64,000 bases of DNA, from NCBI GenBank assembly GCA_963716855.1, contig CAVQUV010000004.1, forward strand, positions 127,843 to 191,842, read 5' to 3'. The translations under genes were made by a program, and so were the position numbers. Below the pieces are notes generated by a model. The model saw only the letters and a program-made list of their open reading frames with translations. It had not been told where the DNA came from and searched no databases. Shown one piece after another: positions 31,085 through 40,084 of this stretch. Origin of the DNA: JAGVSZ01 sp963716855 (GTDB taxonomy: Bacteria; Pseudomonadota; Gammaproteobacteria; Burkholderiales; SG8-39). Position 1 is the first letter of the stretch. The number at the start of each line of letters is the position of its first letter.

Positions 31085-32073
31085 TCGTTGATATGCACAC
31101 CCACTTCTTCCCGCGCATCACGCGGGAAGAAGCCGCGCAGCTCGATCCCGCCAAGGCGCCGTGGCTGCGCACGAACGCGGACGGCACCGGCCACATCATG
31201 CAGGGCGACCAGCCGTTCCGCCCGGTGTACGCCGCACTGTGGGAGCCGGCGCGCCGCATCGAGGAGATGGACCGCGACGGCGTCGACCTGCAGCTCTTTT
31301 GCGCCACGCCGGTGATGTTCGGCTACGGCTATCCGGTCGAGCGCGCGCTCCCCTGGGCGCAGCGCATGAACGACCGCGCGCTCGAGTTCGCCGCCCACGC
31401 GCCGCGGCGCCTCAAGGCGCTCGCCCAGGTCCCGCTGCAGGACGTCGACGCCGCGTGCCGCGAAGCGAGCCGCGCGAAGGCCGCCGGGCACGCAGGCGTG
31501 CAGATCGGCAACCACATGGGCGAGAAGAACCTCGACGACGCGGGCCTGATCGCGTTCCTCGCGCACTGCGGGCGCGAAGGCATCCCGGTCCTGGTCCACC
31601 CGTGGGACATGATGGGCGGCGAGCGCATGAAGCAGTGGATGCTGCCCTGGCTCGTCGCGATGCCGGCCGAGACGCAGCTCGGGATCCTGTCGCTCATCCT
31701 GTCCGGCGGCTTCGAGCGGCTGCCGAAGTCGCTGAAGCTCTGCTTCGCCCACGGCGGCGGGAGCTTCGCGTTCCTGCTCGGCCGCGTGGAGAACGCCTGG
31801 CATCACCGCGACGTCGTGCGCAAGGACTGCCCGCAGCCGCCCTCGGCGTACGTGGACCGGTTCTCGGTCGACGCGGCGGTGTTCGACGAGCGCGCCCTGC
31901 GGCTGCTGGTCGAGGTGATGGGCGAGGACCGGGTGATGCTCGGGTCGGACTACCCGTTCCCGCTCGGCGAGCAGCGCGTCGGCGCGCTGGTCAACGGCGC
32001 CGCGGCCCTGGGCGAGGCGGCGAAGCGCAAGATCCGCGGCGCGAACGCGGCCGCGTTCTTCGGTCTCGGTTAG
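31081..32073 (+). CDS. nbaD: 2-amino-3-carboxymuconate-6-semialdehyde decarboxylase (ACMSD)
   Basis: This is a 330-residue amidohydrolase-fold decarboxylase. Zinc ligands are in MIVDMHTHFFP (HxH), PVLVHPWDM and the catalytic Asp in LGSDYPFPLG; FAHGGGSFAFLLGRVENAW is an ACMSD-type block. It removes CO2 from the product of the preceding dioxygenase. The later pathway genes (dehydrogenase, deaminase) are not in the window. Confidence 0.9.
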   Translation: MIVDMHTHFFPRITREEAAQLDPAKAPWLRTNADGTGHIMQGDQPFRPVYAALWEPARRIEEMDRDGVDLQLFCATPVMFGYGYPVERALPWAQRMNDRALEFAAHAPRRLKALAQVPLQDVDAACREASRAKAAGHAGVQIGNHMGEKNLDDAGLIAFLAHCGREGIPVLVHPWDMMGGERMKQWMLPWLVAMPAETQLGILSLILSGGFERLPKSLKLCFAHGGGSFAFLLGRVENAWHHRDVVRKDCPQPPSAYVDRFSVDAAVFDERALRLLVEVMGEDRVMLGSDYPFPLGEQRVGALVNGAAALGEAAKRKIRGANAAAFFGLG

Positions 32074-32107
32074 GCCGACCCTGCTGTCGCCAGAAGTGCC
32101 GGGGCGG

Positions 32108-32823
32108 TCAGACGCCCAGGTACTTGTGGTGCAGCTCCGGCTGCGCGCGGAGCGCCGTGCTCGTGCCCTCGTAGGCGACCGCGCCCTTCACCAGGATCAC
32201 CGTGCGGTCGGCGATCGCCGCGACCGCGCCGAAGTTCTTGTCGACGATCACCGTCGCGATGCCCGCCTCCTTGATCCGCCGCACGATGCGCCCAGATCTC
32301 CTTGGCAATCAGCGGCGCGAGGCCTTCGGTCGCCTCGTCGAGGATCAGCAGATCCGGGTTGGTCATCAGCGCGCGGCCGATCGTCAGCATCTGCTGCTCG
32401 CCGCCGGAGAGCTGCGCGCCGCCGTGGTCGAGCCGCTCGCGAGAGCCGCGGGAAGGTCTCCAGCACGCGCTCGAAGGTCCAGTCGCGCCGGCCATGCGCG
32501 CCGGCGCGCGCGGCCATCACCAGGTTCTCGCGCACCGACAGGTTCGGGAAGATGCCGCGCCCCTCGGGCACGTAGGCGATCCCCTGCAGCGCGACGCTGT
32601 GCGGCGCCGCGCGCGTCATCTCGCGGCCCTTGACGCGCACCGCGCCGCCGCGCGGCTTGACCAGTCCGAGCACGCTCTTGAGGAGCGTCGTCTTGCCCAT
32701 CCCGTTGCGGCCCATGAGGCCGACGGTCTCCCCGGCCCGCACCGCGAAGTCCACGCCGTGCAGGACGTGGCTCGAACCGTAGTAGGTGTGCAGGCCCTGC
32801 GCTTCGACGATCGGCTCGCTCAT
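32108..32823 (-). pseudogene. livF: Branched-chain amino acid ABC transporter ATPase LivF, two frame breaks
   Basis: The reading frame begins MSEPIVEAQGLHTYYG with Walker A GRNGMGKTT, then shifts near 32448 into a frame with the ABC signature LSGGEQQ and Walker B DLLILDEATEGL. It shifts again near 32300 to end DKNFGAVAAIADRT..LHHKYLGV. Removing one base at each point restores a full-length LivF. Everything needed for ATP binding is present, so I treat the breaks as probable sequence errors rather than proof of a dead gene. It overlaps livG by ATGA. Confidence 0.8.
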
Positions 32824-33583
32824 GCTGCCGCCACCTCGTCCGTGCCCAGGTAGGCCTCCTGCACCGCCGCGGTTCGACGCGGATCTCCTCCGGCGTGCCC
32901 GAGGCGAGCACCGTGCCGTTGACCATCACCGTGAGCGTGTCGGCCACCGCGAACACGGCGTCCATGTCGTGCTCGACGAGCAGGATCGCGTGCTCGCGCG
33001 CGAGCTTCTGCAGCAGCACCACCATGCGCGCCGACTCCTCCGCCCCCATCCCGGCGAGCGGCTCGTCGAGCAGGAGCACCTTCGGCCGGGTCGCCAGCGT
33101 CATCGCGATCTCGATCTGGCGCTGCTCGCCGTGCGAGAGCGCCGCGACCGGGATCCCGCCGCGGTCCTGCAGCCCGACCTCCTCGAGCGCGCGCTCGGCC
33201 GCTTCCGCCACCTCGCGGTACGCCGTCGCCGGGCGGAAGAAGCGCATCGAGGTGCGCATGCGCGACTGCGCGGCGAGGCGGCAGTTCTCGAACGCGGTGA
33301 ACGGCAGGAACACGTTGGTCTTCTGGTAGCTGCGCCCGACGCCGAGCCGCGAGATCGGCTCCGGCCCGAGGCGGGTCACGTCGCGCCCGAACAGCTTGAC
33401 GGTCCCGTCGCTCGGCACGAGGTCCCCGGACAGCATGTTGATGAGCGTCGTCTTGCCCGCGCCGTTCGGCCCGATCACCGCGTGCACCTTGCCCATGCGG
33501 CAGGCGAGCGACACGCCGTTCACCGCGGCGAGCCCGCCGAAGTGCCGCGTCAGACCCACGGTCTCCAGGGCGATCTCGTTCAT
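32820..33583 (-). pseudogene. livG: Branched-chain amino acid ABC transporter ATPase LivG, one frame break near the end
   Basis: This is an ABC ATPase with Walker A GPNGAGKTT, signature LSHGEQRQIEIAM and Walker B VLLLDEPLAGMG, giving most of a normal LivG. Near 32870 one base appears to be missing; restoring it gives the expected tail AAVQEAYLGTDEVAAA ending in the overlap with livF. It drives uptake of leucine/isoleucine/valine-type substrates together with LivF. Confidence 0.82.
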
Positions 33584-34543
33584 CCGGGCGGCACCTTCCT
33601 GCGCACGGCAAGCGCGCCCAGCCCGACCAGCCCATAGGGAAGGAACAGCGCCACCAGCACGAAGAACCCCCCCATCAGGAGCTGCCAGTGCTTGGTGAGC
33701 CCCTGGAACAGGATCTCGGCGAGCAGCACCGCGAACGCGCCGACGATCGGCCCGGTGAGCGTGCCCATGCCGCCGAGGATGACCATCATCAGCACCGACC
33801 CCGAGAGGTGCCAGCCGATCATGTCGGGGTTGACGTTGCCGTGCTGCGCGCCGGCCAGGTAGCCCGCGAGGCCGGCGAGCGCGCCCGCGATCACGAAGCA
33901 GACCAGCTTGTAGCGGAACGTCGCGTACCCGAGCGAGCGCATGCGGTGCTCGTTCACCCGGATGCCGACGATCACGCGGCCGAAGGGGCTCTTCAGCATG
34001 ACGCGCAGCCCGAAGAACACCGCGGCGAACAGGGCCAGCGTCACGAAGTAGAAGTGCTTGACGTTCTCGAGCGAGAACGGCTGCCAGCCGAAGAGCTCCG
34101 CCACCGGCCGGACGTAGATGTACATGCCGTCCGACCCGCCGGCGATCTTCGTGTCGTGGAACACGAAGTACACCATCTGCGCGAAGGCGAGCGTCACCAT
34201 GATGAAGTAGATGCCCGAGGTCCGCAGCACGAAGACCCCGATCACCAGCGCGAGGACGGCGGCCGCGCCCATCGCGATCGGGCAGGCTCGTCCACAGGCT
34301 CGTGCCCTCGTACTGCGGCGTGAGGAGCGCCAGCACGTAGGCGCCGAGCCCGAAGAACGCGGCGTGGCCGAGGCTCACGAGCCCGGTGTACCCGACCAGG
34401 AGGTCGAGGCTCATGGCGAAGATGGCCATGATGAGGATCTTGGTGAACAGCTGGACGTAGTACTTCTCCGCGACGAGCGGCAGCGCGAGGAGCGCCGCGG
34501 CGGCCGCCAGGGTGACCCAGAGGGCGAGCTTCTCGGCGGTCAC
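33580..34543 (-). pseudogene. livM: Branched-chain amino acid ABC transporter permease LivM, one frame break
   Basis: It starts at a GTG (TAEKLALWVTLAAAA) and shows the LivM core SLDLLVGYTGLVSLGHAAFFGLGAY. One extra base near 34287 shifts the frame; the remainder (GVFVLRTSGIYFIMVTLAFAQM and the EAA-like loop KSPFGRVIVGIRVNEHRMRSLGY) is intact. It is an inner-membrane permease subunit with about nine helices. It overlaps livG by four bases. Confidence 0.82.
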
Positions 34544-35443
34544 CGGAGCGGCGCTTCCGAAGATGCCCTCGGGCCGCCAGAGCAGGACGACCGCCATCAG
34601 CAGGTAGACCGTCATGCCCGCGAGCTCGGGCAGAACGACGAAGTCGCCGATCTTCACCTCGACCACCTTGCCGAAGGTGTCGACGAGGCCGATGAGCAGC
34701 GCGCCGACGAGCGCCCCCTTCACCGAGCCGATGCCGCCGATCACGACGACGACGAAGCAGATGATCAGCACCTGGTTGCCCATGCCGGGGAACACCGACG
34801 ACACCGGCGCCGCGATCATGCCGGCGAACGCCGCGAGCGCGACCCCGAGCGCGAACACCAGGCGGTACAGGAGCTGGATGTTGATGCCGAGCGATTGCAC
34901 CATCTCGCGGTTCGACGCGCCGGCGCGGATCATCATGCCCGAGGCGGGTGCGCTGGATCAGCCAGTACATCGCCGCGGCGATGACCAGGCACACGCCCGA
35001 CATCCACAGCCGATAGACCGGGTACGAGAGCGTGTCGGTCAGGCGGGATCGAGGCGGACAGGACGTCCGGCATCGGCACGCCGTGCACGTCGTCGCCCCA
35101 GATGACGCTGCGCGTCTCCTCGAACATCAGGATCAGGCCGTACGTGAGCAGCACCTGGTACAGGTGGTCGCGGTTGTACAGGCGGCTGATCAGCAGCCAC
35201 TCGAGCAGCATGCCGATCGCGACCGACAGCGACGATGCCCGCCGCGATCGCGGCCCACAGGCTGCCGAGCTTGACGGCGATCGACCACGCGAGGTAGGCG
35301 CCGATCATGTAGAAGCTGCCGTGCGCGAGGTTGATGATGCCCATGATCCCGAAGATCAGGGTCAGCCCGCTCGCGATCAGGAACAGCAGCAGCCCGTACT
35401 GGATGCCGTTCAGCAGCTGGATCAGGAACGTGTAGAGATCCAT
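34540..35443 (-). pseudogene. livH: Branched-chain amino acid ABC transporter permease LivH, three or four frame breaks
   Basis: The N-terminus MDLYTFLIQLLNGIQYGLLLFLIASGLTL and the LivH loop MMIRAGASNREMVQSLGIN are clear. Single extra bases near 35238, 35045 and 34945 break the frame. At the 3' end the open frame runs on into livM without a stop; one further indel would place a GTGA overlap as in its neighbours. A genuine LivH-LivM fusion is possible but less likely. Confidence 0.78.
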
Positions 35444-35463
35444 CGGCCCTGCGCTTCAGCAAC

Positions 35464-35492
35464 AAAAAACCGACGCCCTCGCGGGCGCCGGC
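35464..35492 (-). terminator. Rho-independent terminator between livK and livH
   Basis: On the minus strand a GC stem (arms CCGGCGCCC and GGGCGTCGG, one mismatch) is followed by TTTTTT. It sits between the binding-protein gene and the permease genes. Such an internal terminator would give more binding protein than transporter. Confidence 0.7.
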
Positions 35493-35513
35493 CCATCCGG
35501 ATGCCGGCTTCCC

Positions 35514-36733
35514 TCAGGAGAGCGGCGGCATCTTGCAGCGCTCCGCGGGCGGCCAGTCGAGCTGCTTGATCGCGACGCCCGATCACCTTGTTCTCCTTGC
35601 CGGCCACCTTGCGCAGGTACATGTCCTGCACCGGGTTGTGCGCGCTCGACATCGTCCAGCGCCCGCGCGGGCTGTCGATCTGCGCCTTCTCCATCGCGGC
35701 GATGATCTCCTTCTTCTTCGCGACGTCGCCCTTCACCGCGTTGAGGCCGGCGATCAGGAGCAGCCCGGCGTCGTAGCCCTGCACCGCGTACACGTCGGGC
35801 TGCAGCTTGTAGGCCTTCGCGTAGTCGAGGCGGAAGGCGTTGTTGCGCGGCGTGTCGATCGCATCGCCGTAGTGCAGCGTCGTCTCGACCCCGTCCGCCG
35901 CGTCGCCGACGGCCTCGAGCACGCCGTCGGTGAGGAACCCCGAGCCGTAGAGCGGGATCTTGCCCTTGAGGCCGGCGGCCTGGTAGTCCTTGAGGAACTT
36001 GGCCGCGCCGCCGCCGGCGAAGAACACGAACACCGCGTCCGGCTTGAGCGCGGCGATCTCGGTCAGCAATGGCTGGAACTCGACGTTCGGGAACGGCAGC
36101 CACAGCTCCTTGAGCATCTTGCCGCCGCCCTTGACGAAGGCGTCCTTGAAGCCCTGGATCATCTCCTCGCCCGCCGCGTACTTCCAGGTCAGCGTCACCG
36201 CCGTCTTGATTCCCCGGTCCGCCATCACCTTGCCCATCGGATAGGTGGTCTGCGAGTTGGCGAAGGAGGTGCGGAACATGTTGGGCGCGCACAGCGGCCC
36301 GCTCGCGGCGTTGAGCCCGGCGTTCGGGATGATGGACAGCACGCCCGACTCGCGCGCGATCTTCACCATGCCGGCCTGCGACCCCCGAGTGCACGGTGCC
36401 GACGAGCACGTCCACCTTGTCGCGGTTCACGAGCCGGTTCGCGTTGTCGGCGGCCTTGGCCGGGTCCGATTCGTCGTCGACGGTGAAGTACTCGACCTCG
36501 CGCCCGGCGATCTTCCCGCCGTTCTCCGCGATCGCGAGCTTGAAGCCGTTGGTGATCGCGATGCCGAGCTGCGTGAACGTGCCGGTGTAGGGCAGCATCA
36601 GCCCGACCTTGACCTTCTGCGCCTGAGCGAGCGCGATCGAGGGCAGCCACGCGGCCGCCGCCACGCCGCCCAGCGCTGCGGCGTCCTGCAGGAACTTGCG
36701 GCGCAGCGCGCCCGGAAACTTGCCGTGCTTCAT
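35514..36733 (-). pseudogene. livK: Branched-chain amino acid ABC transporter substrate-binding protein, two frame breaks
   Basis: This is a type I periplasmic binding protein with a Tat-like N-terminus (LRRKFLQDAAALGG) and signal peptide, then VKVGLMLPYTGTFTQLG. An extra G near 36385 (in a run of G) and another near 35578 break the frame. Corrected, it reads to the usual KQLDWPPAERC C-terminus with the catch region GSGFLTDGVLEAVGDAADGVETTLHY. It captures substrate for LivFGHM. Confidence 0.82.
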
Positions 36734-37037
36734 TGCCTTGCCTCCTCGGGATGGTCCTGGTCGATTATTGAATTTGTGAGTGCGGGGGAAGTTTAGCGCG
36801 TCTCCCCTACCCTGTATCGACGGGTTTCGCGACGGGGATTCCCGACCGCGCGGTTCAGGAATTGCAGCGGCTCCCGGGCGCGAGCGCCCAGAGAGACCCG
36901 GAGGCCGCGCAACCCGAGCCTCCCTCTCTGGGCGGATCGTCTACAACCCTCCGGATCCCGGCGTTCGCCGCGAGGACGATGCGAGCGCTGCGCGCGTTGC
37001 CGGGTAAAATCGCGCCGCCGCACTCGCACTCCAGACC
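36734..37037. other. 304-bp intergenic region, liv promoter side
   Basis: No gene is supported. It should contain the livK promoter (minus) and the promoter of the lipoprotein gene at 37038. A TAAAAT hexamer at about 37004-37009 is followed by a GC run and could be the -10 element of the latter. Several short GC palindromes are present, none decisive. Confidence 0.35.
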
Positions 37038-37511
37038 ATGGTCCGCACGCGCCTCCTCATGTTCGCCTGGCTCCTCGCCCTCTTCGGTTGCGACCTGCGC
37101 ATGGCCGACCTCAAGCCCGGCGTCTCCACCGCGACGGAGGTGAAGAGCGCGATGGGCCAGCCGACCTACGAGTGGAAGGCGCCGGACGGCAGCGTCACCT
37201 GGGAATTCCCGCGCGGGCCCTCGGGCTCGGTGACCTACATGGTCGACCTTCGGCCCGACGGCGTGCTCAAGGAGATCCGCCAGGTGCTGAAGGAAGCGTA
37301 CTTCGCCAAGATCCAGCCCGGCCTCTCGAAGGACGAGGTGCGCAAGATCATCGGCAAGCCGGCGGAAACGATGACCTTCCCGCTCAAGCGCGAAGAGGTG
37401 TGGTCGTGGAAGTTCGAGCAGGGCAGCGGCGAGAAGTGGCAGTACCACGTCCATTTCGACCTGGGCGGCAAGGTCGTCACCGCGACGCGCAACCGCGTCG
37501 AGGAGCCGTAG
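37038..37511 (+). CDS. BamE/SmpA-like outer-membrane lipoprotein
   Basis: This is a 157-residue protein with signal peptide and a lipobox-like LALFGC. Two SmpA/OmlA-type helices and strands follow: DLKPGVSTATEVKSAMGQPTYEW and a second copy IQPGLSKDEVRKIIGKPAET..REEVWSWKF. The duplicated 'G.s..eV...iGkP' pattern is typical of BamE-fold proteins. A role in outer-membrane assembly or lipid transfer is inferred only from the fold. Confidence 0.7.
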   Translation: MVRTRLLMFAWLLALFGCDLRMADLKPGVSTATEVKSAMGQPTYEWKAPDGSVTWEFPRGPSGSVTYMVDLRPDGVLKEIRQVLKEAYFAKIQPGLSKDEVRKIIGKPAETMTFPLKREEVWSWKFEQGSGEKWQYHVHFDLGGKVVTATRNRVEEP

Positions 37512-37515
37512 CGAA

Positions 37516-38082
37516 GTGACGGCGCGCCCCCTGCGCATCCGCCTCGCCGCCGCGCTGACCGCGGCGCTCATCGCCGCCGCGGCGCTCGCGCAGGAAGAGC
37601 CGCGCAGCTACATCGTGCCGGCGCGCGGCAAGCTCACGTTTCAAGTGCCGTCGGATTGGTACGACGAGCCGAAGGTCGGCCCGACCGGCATTCCCTCGAT
37701 CCGCTTCTTCGACCGCGTCGAGACGCCGCGCGGCTTCGAGATGTCCACCACCGTCCTGTGGACGCCGCCGGGCGCCTCCCCCTACGGCTCGAAAGCGAGC
37801 CTGCGCGCGCTCGTCCAGAAGGCGGCCGAGGACGTCGCGCCGGGCGCCGCCGAGCGCGAGTTCCCGCTGCGGGAGTTTCCGGTGGAGGCCGGCGCCGGGT
37901 TTCTCTTCGAAGCGACCGCACGAGGCGCGAAGCCCGGCGAGCCCGCGTACCTCACGCGCGGCGCCCTCGGCTCGGGCGACCTCACCATCACTTTCACGAT
38001 CCTCACCACCGAGCGCAAGAGCCCGGCGATCGCCCAGGCGATCGAGATGCTGCGCACCGCGCGGCGCGAGGCCGCGCAGTAA
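37516..38082 (+). CDS. Secreted protein of unknown function
   Basis: This is a 188-residue protein with a signal peptide (IRLAAALTAALIAAAALAQ) and a mature part beginning SYIVPARGKLTFQVPSDWYDE. It has no cysteines in the mature protein and no recognised domain; short blocks resemble PsbP/DcrB-like proteins. It starts 4 bp after the BamE-like gene and is probably co-transcribed. It ends 6 bp before the convergent integrase gene. Confidence 0.6.
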   Translation: MTARPLRIRLAAALTAALIAAAALAQEEPRSYIVPARGKLTFQVPSDWYDEPKVGPTGIPSIRFFDRVETPRGFEMSTTVLWTPPGASPYGSKASLRALVQKAAEDVAPGAAEREFPLREFPVEAGAGFLFEATARGAKPGEPAYLTRGALGSGDLTITFTILTTERKSPAIAQAIEMLRTARREAAQ

Positions 38083-38088
38083 GCCCGC

Positions 38089-39093
38089 TCAGCGATCGAG
38101 CGGGCTCAGCACGCCGCGCCCGCCGCGGTTGAGCACGTGGGTGTAGATCATCGTGGTCGACACGTCCGAGTGGCCGAGCAACTCCTGCACCGTGCGAATG
38201 TCGGAGCCGCCCTCCAGCAGGTGCGTGGCAAACGAGTGGCGCAGCGTGTGGCAGCTCACCGGCTTGGCGATGCCCGCCGCGCGCGCGGCCTCCTTGATCG
38301 CGCGCTGCGGCACGGAGTCGTACAGATGATGGCGGCGTACCACGCCGTCCTCCGGGTCCGCCGACCGGTGCTGCGACGGAAAAACGTACTGCCAATGCCA
38401 TTCACGCCCGGCGCGTGGATACTTGCGCGCCAGCGCATAGGGCAGATGCACCTCGCCGTAGCCTTCGCGCAGGTCGCGCGCGTGCAGCAGCCGGACACGC
38501 TCCAGATGGCCGCGCATCGGCGCGACCAGCTTTTCCGGCAGCATCGTGACGCGGTCCTTCTCCCCCTTGCCGTCGCGCACCAGCATCTGGCGATAGGAAA
38601 GATCCACGTCCTTCACCCGCAGCCGCAGACCCTCCATCACCCGCAGCCCCGCGCCGTAGAGCAGGCTCGCGATCAGCCAGCGCGTTCCGGTCATCCCGGC
38701 GAGCAGCCGCTCAACTTCCGCGCGCGTGAGCACCACTGGAACGCGGGGCGGACGCGTTGGCCGCTGTACCCCGTCCAGCCAAGGCAGCTCGCGCCCCAGC
38801 ACCTGGCGATACAGGAACAGGATTGCCGACAGCGCCTGATTCTGCGTCGCGGCGGCGACGTGCCGATCCACCGCGAGATGATTGAGGAATGCCGTCACCT
38901 CTGCTTCGCCCATCGCCTCAGGGTGGCGCTTGCCGTGAAAGTAGATCAGCCGCTTGATCCAGTGCACGTACGCTTCCTCCGTGCGCCGGCTGTAGTGCCG
39001 CACCCGGATCGCTTCATGCACCCGCTGCAGCAGACGCGGGCGTCCTATCTCGGACCCCGCTTGCGCGCCCGACCCGATTGAATTCGTGGACAT
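38089..39093 (-). CDS. intI: Integron integrase IntI (tyrosine recombinase)
   Basis: This is a 334-residue tyrosine recombinase. The N-terminal SAM-like domain is at about 20-105. Catalytic residues are R151 (GAGLRVMEGLRL), Lys in GKGEKDR (176/179), H282 and R285 (HTLRHSFATHLL), H308 (LLGHSDVSTT) and nucleophile Y317. The segment LPYALARKYPRAGREWHWQYVFPS (217-240) contains the extra helix found only in IntI proteins, which binds the extrahelical bases of attC. A GGGGGAGGG ribosome-binding site precedes the ATG. It is read away from the cassette array, as usual, and it should insert cassettes at attI and excise them at attC. Confidence 0.95.
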   Translation of the reverse strand: MSTNSIGSGAQAGSEIGRPRLLQRVHEAIRVRHYSRRTEEAYVHWIKRLIYFHGKRHPEAMGEAEVTAFLNHLAVDRHVAAATQNQALSAILFLYRQVLGRELPWLDGVQRPTRPPRVPVVLTRAEVERLLAGMTGTRWLIASLLYGAGLRVMEGLRLRVKDVDLSYRQMLVRDGKGEKDRVTMLPEKLVAPMRGHLERVRLLHARDLREGYGEVHLPYALARKYPRAGREWHWQYVFPSQHRSADPEDGVVRRHHLYDSVPQRAIKEAARAAGIAKPVSCHTLRHSFATHLLEGGSDIRTVQELLGHSDVSTTMIYTHVLNRGGRGVLSPLDR

Positions 39094-39123
39094 TCATCCC
39101 TCCCCCAGCAGCCTATCTCCCGT

Positions 39124-39152
39124 GATATCCGCCTCAATGAGGCGAAGATATC
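39124..39152. promoter_or_regulatory. Inverted repeat in the intI leader
   Basis: CGCCTC and GAGGCG form a 6-bp stem with a 3-base loop, flanked by GATATC on both sides. It lies 30-60 bp upstream of intI and could be a regulator site or part of attI. Confidence 0.45.
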
Positions 39153-39157
39153 GGGTA

Positions 39158-39173
39158 GTGTGCATCCATACAG
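39158..39173 (-). promoter_or_regulatory. LexA-box-like SOS operator upstream of intI
   Basis: On the minus strand this reads CTGT-N8-ACAC, one base away from the LexA consensus CTGT-N8-ACAG; the flanking TACTGTAT half-site is perfect. It is 65 bp upstream of the intI ATG, where LexA sites repress many integron integrases. Confidence 0.6.
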
Positions 39174-39179
39174 TAGACC

Positions 39180-39267
39180 AAACGCCTGATCCTGAGGGAC
39201 GGATGACAGGCTGGGGTAGTCCGGTGTCTAATTGACCTCCATTTAGGAAGGTCACATTACGTTAGGT
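39180..39267 (+). other. attI site with GTTAGGT crossover
   Basis: This region separates intI from the first cassette. The recombination point is the GTTAGGT at 39261-39267, matching the GTTRRRY simple-site consensus, with an imperfect GACCT/AGGTC repeat just before it. The left limit is a guess. Confidence 0.7.
39232..39260 (+). promoter_or_regulatory. Candidate cassette promoter Pc
   Basis: TTGACC at 39232-39237 and CATTAC at 39255-39260 are spaced by 17 bp and point into the array. The -35 is good and the -10 is weak (three of six). The predicted start is about 6 bp before the first cassette ATG. Confidence 0.35.
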
Positions 39268-39272
39268 TTCCC

Positions 39273-39998
39273 ATGCGAATCCCACTGACCTGTATGCAGT
39301 GCTTCCGGGAGCGTGGGCAGCCCGACGATTTTGTCTACCCCGCAGAGCTCCAAGACAATGGCCTCTACCGCATGAAATGTCGCTCAGGCCACGATACGGT
39401 CACGTGTGTTCAAGAACAGAAGTTCGAAGTCCTGTTTGAGCTAGCGCTGAACGCTATTGTCGATGGGTACTACCGCGAAGCGGTTGCATCATTCACGTCG
39501 GCCTTAGAGCGCTTCTACGAGTTCTACATTCAAGTCCTGTGCGTCAAGCGAGGGCTTCCGGAGGTCACCTTTTCCGATGCTTGGAAGAAGGTCGCACGAC
39601 AGTCCGAACGTCAGTTTGGCGCGTACCTCTTCGCGCATGTCCTTGAGACAGCATCTGCGCCCCCGCTGCTGACCGAAGCGCTGATCACCTTCCGAAACGA
39701 TGTCATACACAAAGGCAAGATCCCAAGTCGCGACGAGGCGCTTCGCTTTGGACAAGCCGTACTTGAAGTCGTCACGCCTATCCTTGGTGTTCTCAAGCGA
39801 GATGAGGCTATCCACGTTGGAGCCGTAGTAAACCAACACATCCGACGGACAATGCAGCAGATAGAGGGGACGCCTCACGTATCCTTCATGTCAATCAGCA
39901 CCACTGTGAGCATTGTGAATGCCGAGACGGGGAAGCAGAACACCGTGGCAGACAGTGTCGCGCATATCGCCGCGAGGCGTGCCCTTGCTGGGTGGTAG
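39273..39998 (+). CDS. Cassette 1: zinc-ribbon plus HEPN-like domain protein
   Basis: This is a 241-residue protein. An N-terminal metal-binding cluster (C7, C10, C36, H40, C45) is followed by a long helical region (51-165) with a HEPN-like layout: FELALNAIVDGYYREAVASFTSALERFYEFY and then FRNDVIHKG. R141-x4-H146 matches the RX4-6H RNase motif of HEPN domains. It could be an RNA-cleaving toxin or defence effector, but this is inferred from motif spacing alone. It sits in the first, most strongly expressed, cassette position. Confidence 0.65.
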   Translation: MRIPLTCMQCFRERGQPDDFVYPAELQDNGLYRMKCRSGHDTVTCVQEQKFEVLFELALNAIVDGYYREAVASFTSALERFYEFYIQVLCVKRGLPEVTFSDAWKKVARQSERQFGAYLFAHVLETASAPPLLTEALITFRNDVIHKGKIPSRDEALRFGQAVLEVVTPILGVLKRDEAIHVGAVVNQHIRRTMQQIEGTPHVSFMSISTTVSIVNAETGKQNTVADSVAHIAARRALAGW

Positions 39999-40001
39999 GA
40001 A

Positions 40002-40082
40002 ACTTAACCACACGATCGACGCGGACCGGTGGCCAGCGGGCTACGCCCGCCGGCCACCGGACGGTCATCGTGATCGTTAGGG
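40002..40082 (+). repeat. attC site 1
   Basis: R'' ACTTAAC and R' GTTAGGG flank an imperfect palindrome with central arms GGTGGCCAGCGGG/CCCGCCGGCCACC. Confidence 0.85.
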
Positions 40083-40084
40083 CT

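Noticed and set aside
34540..34560. Natural LivH-LivM fusion
   Set aside because: The open frame does run through, but neighbouring genes use 4-base overlaps and livH already has several indels, so one more indel is the simpler explanation.
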